Notes: a model not told the origin generated them from the sequence alone. DNA of 64,000 bases from Microbacterium luteum (GCF_015277875.1 NZ_CP063814.1:496001-560000), one strand, 5' to 3'. Shown: positions 52,431-61,153, counted from the stretch's first letter. Translations and numbers: made by a program.

Positions 52431-52627
52431 TCGTATCCTTCGGAAACGACGCACCGCACGGCTATGAAGCGTGCGAGGGTGCGCAAGGTGACGGCGACCC
52501 GTGCAGGGTCGAGAACGAGCGGCCGCCGCAGGCTCGGATGACTCAACGAGCGCGGTAGGCCTTACTCAGCCGTCACAGGAAGTACAAATGCACATTCCGA
52601 GTGTATCGAACGACGTGATCAGAGCAA
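52431..52627 (-). promoter_or_regulatory. Promoter and possible attenuating leader of the ABC-F/MFS operon
   Basis: On the minus strand, TTGCTC (52622-52627), a 16-base spacer and TACACT (52600-52605) form a good promoter. The transcript would start at or near a GTG (52593) encoding the six-residue VHLYFL, or an overlapping ATG (52595) encoding MCICTSCDG; both are leaderless-type starts. Two hairpins follow: CGACCC-TGCAC-GGGTCG (52495-52511) and CGCACG...CGTGCG just before the ribosome site. This layout resembles drug-responsive leader attenuation, which is inference. The remaining gap to 52852 shows no gene. Confidence 0.45.
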
Positions 52628-52852
52628 CCACCGAAGAGACTCCGCCTGGAGTTTGTGGCTCTCGTCAGCGGGACGCGCCTGCCCGGAGATCTCCGCAACA
52701 GAGGAGAGGTACAAGCCCACCACACTCGGCGGACGACGATCTGCTAGCTGTCGCTCAAAGGCATGAGCGGATCGACGCGTGCTTGCGAATAGCGCAACCT
52801 TCAATATTGCTTCTCCGCCAGTCTGTCGACTGAACGAAGCGGAGAGCTAGTC

Positions 52853-53911
52853 ATGGATAGCGAAGCTCAAGGTGCCTCGAGTGAGAAGGCGCGCACCGAG
52901 AGTGAGCGCCTTGAGCGAAGGCGCGAGACGAGACGGCGCTACCGCGAGCGTCATGCTGACGAGCTGCGCGAGCAGAGCCGGCAATGGAAGGCCTCGCATC
53001 CCGAGAAGGTGAAGGAGCACCGGGTGCGATATCGCGCAGCGCACCTCGAGCAGATACGCGCATCCAATCGCGAGAGCGCGCGCGTCAAACGTGCTCAGGA
53101 TCGGAAGTCTGCCACCTCGGCGAAGCGTCGGCGCGCGAAGGGGCGTGAGCGATACGCCGCCGATCCCGAGGCGCACCGTGAATACCAGCGTGAGCGTCGT
53201 GCTGCGCAGCGCGCGGCAGATCCGGAGGGCTATCGTGAGGCGAAGAAGCAGCGCACCAAGCGTTGGCGCGACAGCCATCGTGACGAGCAGAACGCCAAGC
53301 TCCGTGCGAAGCACCGCGACAACCCCGAGGTAAAGCGCGCCGCCGCAGAGCGGTACTACGCTGAGCACGGCGACGAGGTGCGTGAGCGCCGCCGCGCGTA
53401 CTACTGGGCCAACCGTGAACAGCAACTCGAGACGCAGCGCCGATGGCGTGCGAGAGAGAAACGTCGGCGCGAGGCGGGCCTGCCGCCGCGGAGGCTACAC
53501 CGCGTTACGGCCGCCGAACGCGCCGCGAATGCGAGCGAAGCAGAAGAATTCTTCTCACGGGCACGCACTCGTGAAGAGGTGAAGCAGATGCGGCGCGGGC
53601 CCAGAACAAGCACCCTCGAGCTTGCGCAGTGGAACCGGGCAAGCATGCGCGCCCGTCTCGCTTCCGCGATCACTGCCGACTCTGACGCCGTCAAGCCTGT
53701 CGCGGCAAGCGAGGGACGCCGCGAGAGTGAGAACCTGACGGCACGACGCCTCAAAGCGAAGGCTGCGGCAGCCGAAGAGGAACGGATGGACGCCATCGCC
53801 CGCGAGATCAACGACAGACTTCGCAAAACGCCTCGCCGCGCGCAAGTCCATCGACCGGGATATGCGCCAACCCCCGCAACACCGACAACGTCCGAAGGAC
53901 TATCGCTATGA
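52853..53911 (+). CDS. Arg/Glu-rich long coiled-coil repeat protein of unknown function
   Basis: A 352-residue, extremely charged protein. Residues ~15-215 are built of repeating units around R-x-Y-R-x-x-H/N-x-x-E and ADPEx-x-R-E/EY (RRYRERHADELRE, RYAADPEAHREYQRER, AADPEGYREAKKQR, KHRDNPEVKR, YYWANREQQLETQR), predicting a long alpha-helical, RNA- or DNA-binding-like rod. The C-terminal third is less regular and basic. Such repeats often precede HNH domains in phage proteins, but no HNH motif is present. It overlaps the next gene by 4 bp (ATGA). It looks element-borne. Confidence 0.75.
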   Translation: MDSEAQGASSEKARTESERLERRRETRRRYRERHADELREQSRQWKASHPEKVKEHRVRYRAAHLEQIRASNRESARVKRAQDRKSATSAKRRRAKGRERYAADPEAHREYQRERRAAQRAADPEGYREAKKQRTKRWRDSHRDEQNAKLRAKHRDNPEVKRAAAERYYAEHGDEVRERRRAYYWANREQQLETQRRWRAREKRRREAGLPPRRLHRVTAAERAANASEAEEFFSRARTREEVKQMRRGPRTSTLELAQWNRASMRARLASAITADSDAVKPVAASEGRRESENLTARRLKAKAAAAEEERMDAIAREINDRLRKTPRRAQVHRPGYAPTPATPTTSEGLSL

Positions 53912-54189
53912 ACGACAACTCCCAAGCGCGCCCCGCGCTGAACCGGTCAGATGTCGAGGCGGCCCTCGCCCGAATCGCGGTCGCCACATTCACGTACTAT
54001 CCCGAGAAGGCAACCGAGGAGCCCGGCTACCTCGTGGATGAAGATGTCGACTGGGCCATGGGGCCGCTCCGGGCGATGGATGCTGGCGAATTCGAGCGCT
54101 GGCGAGAGCGCGTGCTTGCGGTGATCTCTGATGCTTCTCAAGATCGTCGAGCGTTCCTCGCCGACCTCATGGCGCTGGCGGAAGACTAG
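53908..54189 (+). CDS. Small acidic partner of the Arg-rich coiled-coil protein
   Basis: A 93-residue acidic protein (EDVDWAMGPLRAMDAGEFERWRERV in the middle, DRRAFLADLMALAED at the end), mostly helical, with no recognised domain. It starts inside the stop codon of the upstream basic protein, which suggests a stoichiometric acidic/basic pair. Confidence 0.7.
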   Translation: MNDNSQARPALNRSDVEAALARIAVATFTYYPEKATEEPGYLVDEDVDWAMGPLRAMDAGEFERWRERVLAVISDASQDRRAFLADLMALAED

Positions 54190-54219
54190 GACGGGCAACC
54201 CTCCGAACGCGGAGAATGT

Positions 54220-54322
54220 AGTGGTCGCGACCGGCTGCGTGCCGGGCTTTCGCGACGTATGCTCACTCGCTGCGCTCGCTCCGCTACTTCACGGTCCCGG
54301 CACTCCGCCGCCCGCGACCACT
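54220..54322. repeat. Inverted repeat AGTGGTCGCG ... CGCGACCACT
   Basis: Perfect 10-bp arms at 54220-54229 and 54313-54322, in the convergent gap 54190-54397. The enclosed 83 bp contain GCTCACTCGCTGCGCTCGCT, similar to the chromosomal GAGCGAGCGG repeat family. It may be a terminator or a small repeat element. Confidence 0.55.
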
Positions 54323-54397
54323 GGATGCGCGATTGTCGAAAGATGCCGAGGAGTGGGGTCCAAACAGGATGCCGTGACCATGGCCCGCGCGAGCTGC

Positions 54398-54988
54398 TTA
54401 TGTCGCTTGAGGCTGAGCTGCTGAGGGGGCGACTGCCGCCTTGAGCGCGCGCCGGACTGCAGACTCGCTGACCCCGAGCGCACGGCCGATCTGAGCATAC
54501 GAACGCTTCTGTGTCCGGAGCTCCCGAGCGATCCCGATTCGCTCTGGCGTCATCACCCGCGGACGGCCGGGACGCCGGCCGGCGGCGATCGCAGCATCCA
54601 GGCCCTCGCGTGTCCGGACACTGATGAGTCGCCGGCGCAGTGCATCCAGCGTGTCGAGCACATCGCCAGGCGCGGCGGCTGCGTCCGGTGTGGTGGACAG
54701 TGCGGGCTCGGCGAGTGAGTAGATGTCGATACCGCGCGCCCTCAGCCGCGCAACCGTCGCGACGAAGTGATCGACCGACGACGACAACGAGGCTGCACTC
54801 GGAATAAGCAGAGTGTCGCCCCTCTTGAGCGAGTTCAAGCATCGCTCAAGATCGGGGCGCGGGCCGGATGTCGCACCGCGGCGGTCGGTGAACACTTGGG
54901 ATGCTCCGGCCCGCCGCAGTGCGGCGGCATCCTCCGCGACGCCGTCTCCCGACAGCACCTCGCGGACGTAGCCCACTGTTCGGCTCAT
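54398..54988 (-). CDS. Degenerate serine recombinase (resolvase-like) with intact HTH
   Basis: A 196-residue protein whose length and layout are those of resolvase/invertase proteins. RPDLERCLNSLKRGDTLLI aligns with the conserved catalytic domain, and GRRPGRPRVMTPERIGIARELR plus YAQIGRALGVSESAVRRAL form the C-terminal HTH. However, the active-site start reads GYVREVLSGDG instead of GYxRVSTxxQ, moving or losing the nucleophile Ser, and LIPSAASLSSS replaces the LDRLxRS segment, losing both catalytic Arg. It probably binds DNA without cutting. It overlaps the zeta-toxin-like gene by 4 bp. Confidence 0.83.
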   Translation of the reverse strand: MSRTVGYVREVLSGDGVAEDAAALRRAGASQVFTDRRGATSGPRPDLERCLNSLKRGDTLLIPSAASLSSSVDHFVATVARLRARGIDIYSLAEPALSTTPDAAAAPGDVLDTLDALRRRLISVRTREGLDAAIAAGRRPGRPRVMTPERIGIARELRTQKRSYAQIGRALGVSESAVRRALKAAVAPSAAQPQAT

Positions 54989-55989
54989 AGCGAGATGCCG
55001 CGGTCGATCTCCGGGCCCGCGACCACCGGAGCCGGCTGACGCTCCGGGCGCTGGTCCGTCGGCATAGCTTGTCGGAGTGCGACGAGTTGCCGGCCGAGAT
55101 TGGCTTCCGCAAGAGGTCGAGCCTGGGAGTCTTTCGGAAGCGGCAGGTCGGGGACTACCTCACGGAGCCCGAGCTCATGTAACTCGATGAGCACCTCCGC
55201 CAGCGGCCGTGCCACTTGACGCGACGAGAGCGCAAAATCCGTCGTCGCCCGCAGCTCGGACAGCCATCGCATCGCCTGTGGCGCCGGCAGGGGAGCGGCG
55301 TTCTCCCGGTCGATGGTGGCGAGCGCCCCCTGGAACCCGGACGCATCGGTGCGCGTCGCGTTGAATCGCGTGGTGCCGTCGCGTCCGATGATCTTGAGGC
55401 GGTCGACGCTCGGCGCCGCTTCCAGGGTCTGAACGAGTGCTCGAACGTTCTCGAGGCTCGCGTCGTGCTCGGCGACAGTCGTGAACGGCGACGTGCGACC
55501 AGCGTGCGCATCGACGAGGTATCCGGACGCTGTCGCGAGCAGGCTCTCGGATCTCGGGACCGTGACCACAGCGACCGTCGTCGTGAAGCCGCTCTTCGCG
55601 AAGAGGCTCGCCGTCGCCAGCGCGACATCGGAGGAACTGCCCGTGCCGTCGAGGAGAAGTGATCGCCGCGTAGTCCGTGCATACTGCAGCGCGCTACGCA
55701 TCCATCCGGACGTTGACTCAGTCAGGATTAGGCTCGCTTCAGACGAGCGCGAACGTGAGAGCTCAAGGTAGCGCGGGTGAAACGCCCGCAGGTCGCTGGC
55801 GCTGAGTGCAGCGATCTCGCGCCCGTCGACGAGTTTCCCAAACGCCCTTGCGGCCCCCACGCCGAACTGACCTGTTGCGAGTATCAGTTCGGGATCAGTG
55901 GCCGACGGACCATGCGCGAACACCACCGGGCGGATGCGTCGCTCGAAGATAGCCTGCAAATCGCTCTCAGACGATGCAACGCTACTCAC
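54985..55989 (-). CDS. Zeta-toxin-like kinase with degenerate Walker A
   Basis: A 334-residue protein with the zeta-toxin outline: LQAIFERRIRPVVF, then a nucleotide loop, LSASDLRAFHPRYLEL with the substrate-binding Asp, SGWMRSALQYARTTRRSLLLDGTGSS, and FTTTVAVVTVPRSESLLA. Zeta toxins phosphorylate peptidoglycan precursors using a GxPGxGKS loop. Here the loop reads GQFGVGAAR (residues 40-48) with the ATP-binding Lys/Ser replaced, so kinase activity is doubtful. GTG at 55989 overlaps the antitoxin stop (GTGA). The C-terminal 60 residues hold a regulatory-looking helix pair (LGRQLVALRQAM). Confidence 0.8.
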   Translation of the reverse strand: MSSVASSESDLQAIFERRIRPVVFAHGPSATDPELILATGQFGVGAARAFGKLVDGREIAALSASDLRAFHPRYLELSRSRSSEASLILTESTSGWMRSALQYARTTRRSLLLDGTGSSSDVALATASLFAKSGFTTTVAVVTVPRSESLLATASGYLVDAHAGRTSPFTTVAEHDASLENVRALVQTLEAAPSVDRLKIIGRDGTTRFNATRTDASGFQGALATIDRENAAPLPAPQAMRWLSELRATTDFALSSRQVARPLAEVLIELHELGLREVVPDLPLPKDSQARPLAEANLGRQLVALRQAMPTDQRPERQPAPVVAGPEIDRGISL

Positions 55990-56240
55990 GACTGGTCCAC
56001 CATGTGCCGGCCGACGCGTTTGTTGACTTCGTTGACGAAGCCGTCGACGGCTTGACGATCGAATCCGTCGATCGCCAAGAGCTCGAGTCGGAGGGATGCG
56101 GCCTGTGTCGCGGCCGCGTCGATATCGAGTTCGCCTCGCTCGGCAGCTTCGAAGAGCTTCGCCGTCGCGCTGTTGAGCGCTTCGCATGCGAGATTGAACC
56201 GCACCGCATCGTTCGTGCGCCACGCCGACGTTCCGGGCAT
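55986..56240 (-). CDS. Zeta-toxin-associated antitoxin-like protein
   Basis: An 84-residue helical protein (MPGTSAWRTNDAVRFNLACEALN..., then AERGELDIDAAATQAASLRLEL) of the type found directly upstream of actinobacterial zeta toxins. GGAGG lies 7 bp before ATG 56240, and a TAGAAT-like -10 is at 56260-56265. The stop overlaps the toxin-like gene start. The gap 56241-56505 beyond the promoter shows no gene. Confidence 0.75.
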   Translation of the reverse strand: MPGTSAWRTNDAVRFNLACEALNSATAKLFEAAERGELDIDAAATQAASLRLELLAIDGFDRQAVDGFVNEVNKRVGRHMVDQS

Positions 56241-56505
56241 GATCGGGCCTCCGGTGTGCATTCTATCGATGCGCCAGAAACGTCGAGACACAATAGTGAC
56301 GGCAAGGAGCTTGCACGGCCTCAGCCAACCGCGGATGAGCCCCGCGTGTTAATCGCACATGCACCCCAGCACGGCCCGACCACTGCGTCGTGCGACCAGT
56401 TGGCCTCTTTGGGTGGTCATCGTGATCGGGGCGCACGGCGTTTGTCGCTGCGCGCAGGGAGCGGTTGTTGGTGACCCTGGGTAGTAGCTCGGCATGGACG
56501 ACGGT

Positions 56506-56930
56506 TCAGTCGCTCGTGTTGCTCGCCGTGCGGCGCCGGCGCCAGATCAATGCGATGAGTGATCCGCCGGACAGAAGCAACAGTGAGCCGTTCAACACGA
56601 GGGCAGTCCACTGAGGGTCGCCGCGCAAGAGAGAGACTGCGACCGCGCCGATGGATATCCCCCCAGATACCCCCGCGATCCGTCTGAGGACTTCCTCGAT
56701 ACTCCAGGAATTCTCGCGATCGGGGCGCTCGTCACGCGGTCGAGAACGGCGTTCTTGCTGCGCTGCGCGCCACTCCGGCACTGCCCGCCTCGCAGTGAGC
56801 GTTACGACGACCAGGCCGGTCGCGAGGAGCGTGCACCCGACAAGAGGCCTGCGGGGATGGTGATGAAGAAGAGGCCGAGCCCAGAGAGGATCACGCCTGC
56901 GGTGAGGAGTGCCGCGTGCTTCTCTGACAT
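56506..56930 (-). pseudogene. Small membrane protein gene with a one-base frameshift
   Basis: From ATG 56930 (MSEKHAALLTAGVILSGLG) the frame runs through a first membrane helix to PAGLLSG, then meets a stop. The next frame continues at once with CTLLATGLVVVTLTARRAV, a helix partner, the cytoplasmic IEEVLRRIAGVSGG and two more hydrophobic helices ending IALIWRRRR. Adding one G in the run at 56836-56838 would restore a ~140-residue four-helix protein. It may be a real mutation or a sequencing error. Confidence 0.7.
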
Positions 56931-57303
56931 CACAACTCCCTCTCGAGTCACCTTGGCGCATGCCGAGAGACTACGAGGTAATCGTCGGTGCGATCCAGTA
57001 CTTGACACCCATCTGTGCCGCGGCGAGAGCCGGCGCGCTATCGATGCTAGGCAGATCTTCGACTCGTACGAATGCGTCAGTCTCGGCGCAACCTACACGT
57101 CGCGGTCACAGCCTCAGCTTGGGATGGCCGGCGTTCGTCCCGCCACGCGGACCAAATCCTCTGAGGTCGTCGTCGCTGCGCCGCCCCTCCAATCGGCTTG
57201 GCGCAGGGTTGTCGACCGTGCGGTTCGGGCGAGCACGCTTGCGCGCACAACCCATCCGTGAGCATTCGGTGCGGTCCCCGTCGCAGCGGCGGCACTGCGG
57301 CGC
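56931..57303. other. Gap without recognisable gene
   Basis: 373 bases between a frameshifted membrane-protein gene and the SnoaL-like gene. Codon-like periodicity is absent and no frame encodes a plausible protein. Promoter DNA for the membrane protein is expected at its left end. Confidence 0.5.
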
Positions 57304-57774
57304 CTACCCGTCCTCGAATCTCAAGCGGATCTCATCTTCATTGGGGGTGGGATCTACGTCGAACCGCGTGCTCGCGTCTCGATGAGTGATGAGCCACCGG
57401 CCGTCAATGCGGCGATACTGGTCGCGGTAGGTTCCACCGGTCCTGACCCAGCGGCCGCTGTGCAGGTGCACGAGGACTGCCACGTCGCACTCGCCGTGGG
57501 CGGTGTCGCCGTCGACCGAGACGGTGTGGTTCGTCGTCCAGTGGACGTATTGAGGGAAGGTGCGCCACTGCGCTTGCACAACGCGCGCGATCGCTTCGCG
57601 CCCTTCGAACCTTGCATCGTCGTCGATGTGCCAAACGCCGGTTGGTGCCCAGACGGCGAGGAATCGGTCGAGGTCTCGCTTGTCGGCGCCGTGGCAGTAC
57701 TCGGCAGCGAGCCGGTGAATCGCGAGCTCACTCTCAACACGGTCCAGGCGACGTTCCACCTCGTTCACACGCAC
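57304..57774 (-). CDS. SnoaL-like / NTF2-fold protein
   Basis: A 156-residue protein with the NTF2-like cone fold: LAIHRLAAEYCHGADKRDLDRFLAVW, VWHIDDDARFEGREAIARVV, HWTTNHTVSVDGDTAHGEC, GGTYRDQYRRIDGRWLITHRD. The Tyr/His/Asp pattern in the pocket resembles SnoaL-like isomerases, hydrolases and ring-hydroxylating beta subunits. Substrate unknown. It stands alone. Confidence 0.87.
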   Translation of the reverse strand: MRVNEVERRLDRVESELAIHRLAAEYCHGADKRDLDRFLAVWAPTGVWHIDDDARFEGREAIARVVQAQWRTFPQYVHWTTNHTVSVDGDTAHGECDVAVLVHLHSGRWVRTGGTYRDQYRRIDGRWLITHRDASTRFDVDPTPNEDEIRLRFEDG

Positions 57775-57860
57775 ACTGTCTCACAAGCGCCGGCACCCCC
57801 GCGCCGCGCATGACGGTCCATTTTTCAGCGCCACGATCCTGCCGCCTCTATCGTGGTGGA

Positions 57861-58484
57861 GTGCGTGGGATCGAGGTCGATGAACGGGACGCATTGTGGG
57901 AATCAAATGATCCGCGTTATCGGATCTACGTCTTCGCGGGTGCTGGTTCGGCGGTGACCACGGTTGATCTCGTCGATGCGACTTTCAAGGATGCGGAGTG
58001 GTCTGCGACCACTCTTGCGGGCGATGACAACCTGTGGTCGATCGCACTGGTCGTCGACGATTCCGATCGCGGTCGCGGCCTGATTTGGCTGGTCGGGGGC
58101 GACTATAACTCGCCCCCGCGGTCGCCTCGCGAGTGGCAGATGCGGGCGCAGATGCAAGACCGCCTGCTCGCGCACCGAAGCCGCAAGAGACTGCCGCTTA
58201 CGCTCCCGGACGGGCGGCGCGTCATCCGCCTCTTTCCGGATTGGGGACGGGAGTGGCCGTTCTGGGAATCCTTCAGCGAGGGGTACACACTCGACGCTGA
58301 GGACCTGCCGCTGAGCGATGAGCTAGCCGGCGAAATCTATGCCTGGAATGCCGCTTGGCAGGACAGAGCGGAAACCGATCCCCTACCAGATGGGTGGATC
58401 GAACACGGCCGACACCTCCACGCGAGGATGCAGACAGAGCTCGACACGATCGCCGAGGTGCGACCGGGCTTCGAATTACGCTGA
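57861..58484 (+). CDS. Conserved-looking hypothetical protein
   Basis: A 207-residue soluble protein: DALWESNDPRYRIYVFAG, then DNLWSIALVVDDSDRGRGLIWLVGGDYN, QDRLLAHRSRKRLPLTLPDG, RVIRLFPDWGREWPFWE and ELAGEIYAWNAAWQDR. It has a clear mixed alpha/beta pattern and normal codon use. I recognise no family with confidence. GTG at 57861 after GTGGTGGA is preferred; ATG at 57810 would add 17 residues. Confidence 0.7.
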   Translation: MRGIEVDERDALWESNDPRYRIYVFAGAGSAVTTVDLVDATFKDAEWSATTLAGDDNLWSIALVVDDSDRGRGLIWLVGGDYNSPPRSPREWQMRAQMQDRLLAHRSRKRLPLTLPDGRRVIRLFPDWGREWPFWESFSEGYTLDAEDLPLSDELAGEIYAWNAAWQDRAETDPLPDGWIEHGRHLHARMQTELDTIAEVRPGFELR

Positions 58485-58715
58485 AGCCACCGCTCCGGCA
58501 GGGAGCGGAAACCGGTCGTCTTCCGGGTGACGGCGCGACTCGAATCCCGTTTCGCGCATCAGGCCACCACGTCGGTCAAGGATGCCGCCCGGCTGGCAGC
58601 CACGCGCTCGTTCGAGGGGACAAGCCGTCAAGTCGCAACGCCCGTGTTGGTGGTGGAGATGTCGACCGCGTGGACCGTAGTCTGTCCGAAGCCTAAGAAT
58701 GGAGGTGTACTCACG

Positions 58716-59186
58716 ATGAGAGGTTCGGCTGGCAAGCTCTGCGCTGTCGCATTTGCACTCCTTGCGCTTAGCGGATGCGCGTTAGAAGGCGAGGGCAGCT
58801 CAGCGGGCGGCGGCGCCATTGAGGTCGCCGTAGTGCAGACCTGTGAAGCCGGCTCCTCATCAGACTGCGTCGTGATCGAAGGCGAACATGTTCTTGTGAC
58901 TGACGAGTCTTTTGAGACGGTTGACGTGGAAGACGTTGCTGCGGCCGACGGCGAGGCGGGTAGCTCTGTCACTCTCGGTCTTGGAGAACGCGGTGTCGCT
59001 GTGCTTGGGGCGGCCACGACCGATGCAGTCGAAGCCGGCAAAGACGCGCGCCTCGTCATTAGGGTCGGCGACGACATGGTGTCCGCCGTAACAGTCATGG
59101 AGCCGATACACGATGACCAGCTCACGATCACCCTCTCGGATGGCCTCGACCCGGAGCAGTTTGTCGACCAGATCCGAGGATCGTGA
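58716..59186 (+). CDS. Hypothetical lipoprotein
   Basis: A 156-residue lipoprotein: ATG at 58716 has GGAGG 9 bp upstream; the signal MRGSAGKLCAVAFALLALSGC gives lipidated Cys21. The mature part is acidic and beta-rich with two more Cys (QTCEAGSSSDC) that may form a disulfide. No homologous domain is recognised. Confidence 0.78.
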   Translation: MRGSAGKLCAVAFALLALSGCALEGEGSSAGGGAIEVAVVQTCEAGSSSDCVVIEGEHVLVTDESFETVDVEDVAAADGEAGSSVTLGLGERGVAVLGAATTDAVEAGKDARLVIRVGDDMVSAVTVMEPIHDDQLTITLSDGLDPEQFVDQIRGS

Positions 59187-59341
59187 TCGAGGTGCAACGA
59201 GGCGCGCGGCCTAGTCGAGGAGACCGAGGACTGCGATCTGCGAGCCATCGAGATCGACCGGTATGACCGCACCCCTCCCGCAGCTCCGTTCTTCGTCGGA
59301 GTCGAACGATGGCGGGGTGACCTGCCGTCCGTGCACCGCTG

Positions 59342-59587
59342 TTGCGACGCTGGTTTACAGCCGAGGACCAGCTGAACGGGGGAGCGAGTGTCGTCCCGGT
59401 CGGTTCGGAGCGCCTGCTCGGAGCTGACGATCTCGCGGTCGTTGGGGAAACGATCGAAGGGTGCCTGGCTGGTGTGCGGGAGAAGGATGGCGCGGTCGAT
59501 CTCTTGCCACCGCTCGAGCCGCTCACGGCCCGCATGATCTCGCCCCTGTTCCTGTCCGAGGTTGACCGCATCTCGCTCGTCCGCTGA
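59342..59587 (+). CDS. Possible small gene or gene fragment
   Basis: The gap 59187-59670 contains one frame with normal codon composition, encoding about 80 residues (LLGADDLAVVGETIEGCLAG; LEPLTARMISPLFLSEVDR). No start with a clear ribosome site and no family match are seen. It may be the remnant of a longer gene. Confidence 0.3.
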   Translation: MRRWFTAEDQLNGGASVVPVGSERLLGADDLAVVGETIEGCLAGVREKDGAVDLLPPLEPLTARMISPLFLSEVDRISLVR

Positions 59588-59670
59588 TAGGTTGCGGCGA
59601 TGGGCCGTTTGTAGCCGGATGCAATTCGGGAGTGCGGGCGCCTCGCCGCTGGCGCCGGCATGAGACCTTG

Positions 59671-59970
59671 ATGATTGGGAGAGCGGAAGTGCGTAGATTC
59701 TTCCTGTACCTGGCACTCCTACTCGTACCGGCCGCGCTGTCGGCATCCGGCCTGATGCTCCTTCTGATCGGGATCTCTCAGTCCGACGCGAACGACACGG
59801 AGCGCGTATGGTCTGCTATCTCTGGCGTAGTACTGATTGCGGCCGCAGTTACTTGCGCGTTCGTCGTCGTCCGCGCCGAACGAAAGACTCACCGAGCCAT
59901 GATGGATGGCACCGACGGGGCGCTCTACGAGATCGAAGCGAATTCTGCCGACCCGCACCACGATCGATAG
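59671..59970 (+). CDS. Small two-helix membrane protein
   Basis: A 99-residue protein with two membrane helices (FFLYLALLLVPAALSASGLMLLL and ISGVVLIAAAVTCAFVVV) and a polar tail. A GTG at 59689 with GAGCGGAA just upstream is an alternative start that would begin VRRFFLYL. Unknown function. Confidence 0.6.
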   Translation: MIGRAEVRRFFLYLALLLVPAALSASGLMLLLIGISQSDANDTERVWSAISGVVLIAAAVTCAFVVVRAERKTHRAMMDGTDGALYEIEANSADPHHDR

Positions 59971-59979
59971 TCCCCCCAC

Positions 59980-60270
59980 GTGAGACCGGAGGCGTTCACG
60001 TGGCGACACTTCATCGCGTTCGTGAAGATGCGTGCGTGGGCGGTTATCCCCGTAGTCGCGATCATTTGGGGCGTAGCTCCTCTCCAGGTCGACGGAAAAT
60101 GGGCCCTCACACTCATCACCCTGCTCCTACTCGGCGTGGTCCACGCCATCGAGTACATCGTGCTCGGGCGTCGCGAGGCCAGAGCCTCCTCTTCACGTGC
60201 AACTGATCGCGAATCACGCGATGAAGGCAGCCACAGGCGCCAGCCCCGAAACCGACAAACATCGCCTTGA
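59980..60270 (+). CDS. Small membrane protein
   Basis: GTG at 59980, 9 bp after the preceding stop. The 96-residue product has two hydrophobic helices (AWAVIPVVAIIWGVAPL; WALTLITLLLLGVVHAIEYIVLG) and a long basic tail that may be non-native. It may form a pair with the preceding membrane protein. Confidence 0.5.
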   Translation: MRPEAFTWRHFIAFVKMRAWAVIPVVAIIWGVAPLQVDGKWALTLITLLLLGVVHAIEYIVLGRREARASSSRATDRESRDEGSHRRQPRNRQTSP

Positions 60271-60346
60271 GCTTTCTCCCGGCTTCTCCGATGTCCCGGT
60301 GAGTCAATACACGGTCGGCTTACGCGCGTGATGCGGTCATGTTCTC

Positions 60347-60719
60347 TCAAATCGCCTGGCCGGCAATCCACTCCTTCATGATCGACACAACTCGTCGCAT
60401 GTGTCTTCGTCCGATTCGGCCAGCAACCGTATAACGCGGGAGACTTCGAAGCATTGGCGCTCGTTGCCGGCGCTCGGAAATCATCGCCGAACTTTTGCCA
60501 GTCGGCATCTTCCCTTCGGCGCACGAGGACATTGCCTAAGAAGGTCGCCGCCGAGTCCTGAAGGCCCGCAGCCTCCATGTCGTCTTTTCGTTCTCGAACG
60601 AGCGCCGCGAGTGAGTCGATGTCGCTCGCCAGAAGAGTTGGATCCGTCCCGCGCGATGTGCAGAACGTCACAAAGTCTTCGTACCCGGTCAGATGCCGAA
60701 CCGCCGGTTGGGAGCCCAC
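60347..60719 (-). pseudogene. Frameshifted remnant of a soluble protein (DUF6278-like)
   Basis: The first ~75 codons from 60719 look genuine (GYEDFVTFCTSRGTDP; LAALVRERKDDMEAAGLQDS; TFLGNVLVRR). After DWQKFGDDF the frame loses coding character, and an adjacent frame takes over with RSLPRYTVAGRIGRRHMRRV and ends IMKEWIAGQAI. The pattern suggests a one-base shift near 60475-60490. Resemblance to DUF6278 is recalled, not checked. Confidence 0.45.
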
Positions 60720-60910
60720 CTCGGTATACGCGTCAAATCCACGCGTAATCGGAGGTGCGGTCGACGAAGCCGGCCCAGGAAACAGCAGCTCGCTCGTCAG
60801 CCGAGCATACGACGGCGTTCACGATCTCCGCCGATCGATGCGCCGGCGGAAGGTCGACGCACGAAGGTCGGTCCATTACCGGGACTTTGGGACCAGCAAC
60901 GGGGTCAAGT

Positions 60911-61153
60911 TCACCAGCGCTTACGCCACAGCCCGGCCCAGAGTGCGAAGACGAGCGCCACCACGCCGAGGATGATGGAAAGAAGCGCCCAACCCCATCG
61001 AGGCCAACTGATCCCACGGCCCGTAGACACCTCCCCCAGCTCCGCTGGCGTCTGCGTCACGAAGACAACTGCGGCATAGATCAAGAGCGCAATACCGAGC
61101 ACCCCGAAGGCGATCACAGCCCATCTCGCTGGCTTACGGGACGGCTTAGGCAT
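60911..61153 (-). CDS. Small two-helix membrane protein
   Basis: An 80-residue protein with two helices (WAVIAFGVLGIALLIYAAVVFV and WALLSIILGVVALVFALWAGL), basic ends (MPKPSRKPAR; WRKRW) and normal codon use. The short loop ELGEVSTGRGISWPRWG lies between the helices. Unknown function. Confidence 0.7.
   Translation of the reverse strand: MPKPSRKPARWAVIAFGVLGIALLIYAAVVFVTQTPAELGEVSTGRGISWPRWGWALLSIILGVVALVFALWAGLWRKRW

Noticed and set aside
59925..60510. C-terminal continuation of the frame starting at 60719
   Set aside because: Coding character is lost after about 60480, and an adjacent frame fits better; treated as a frameshifted remnant.
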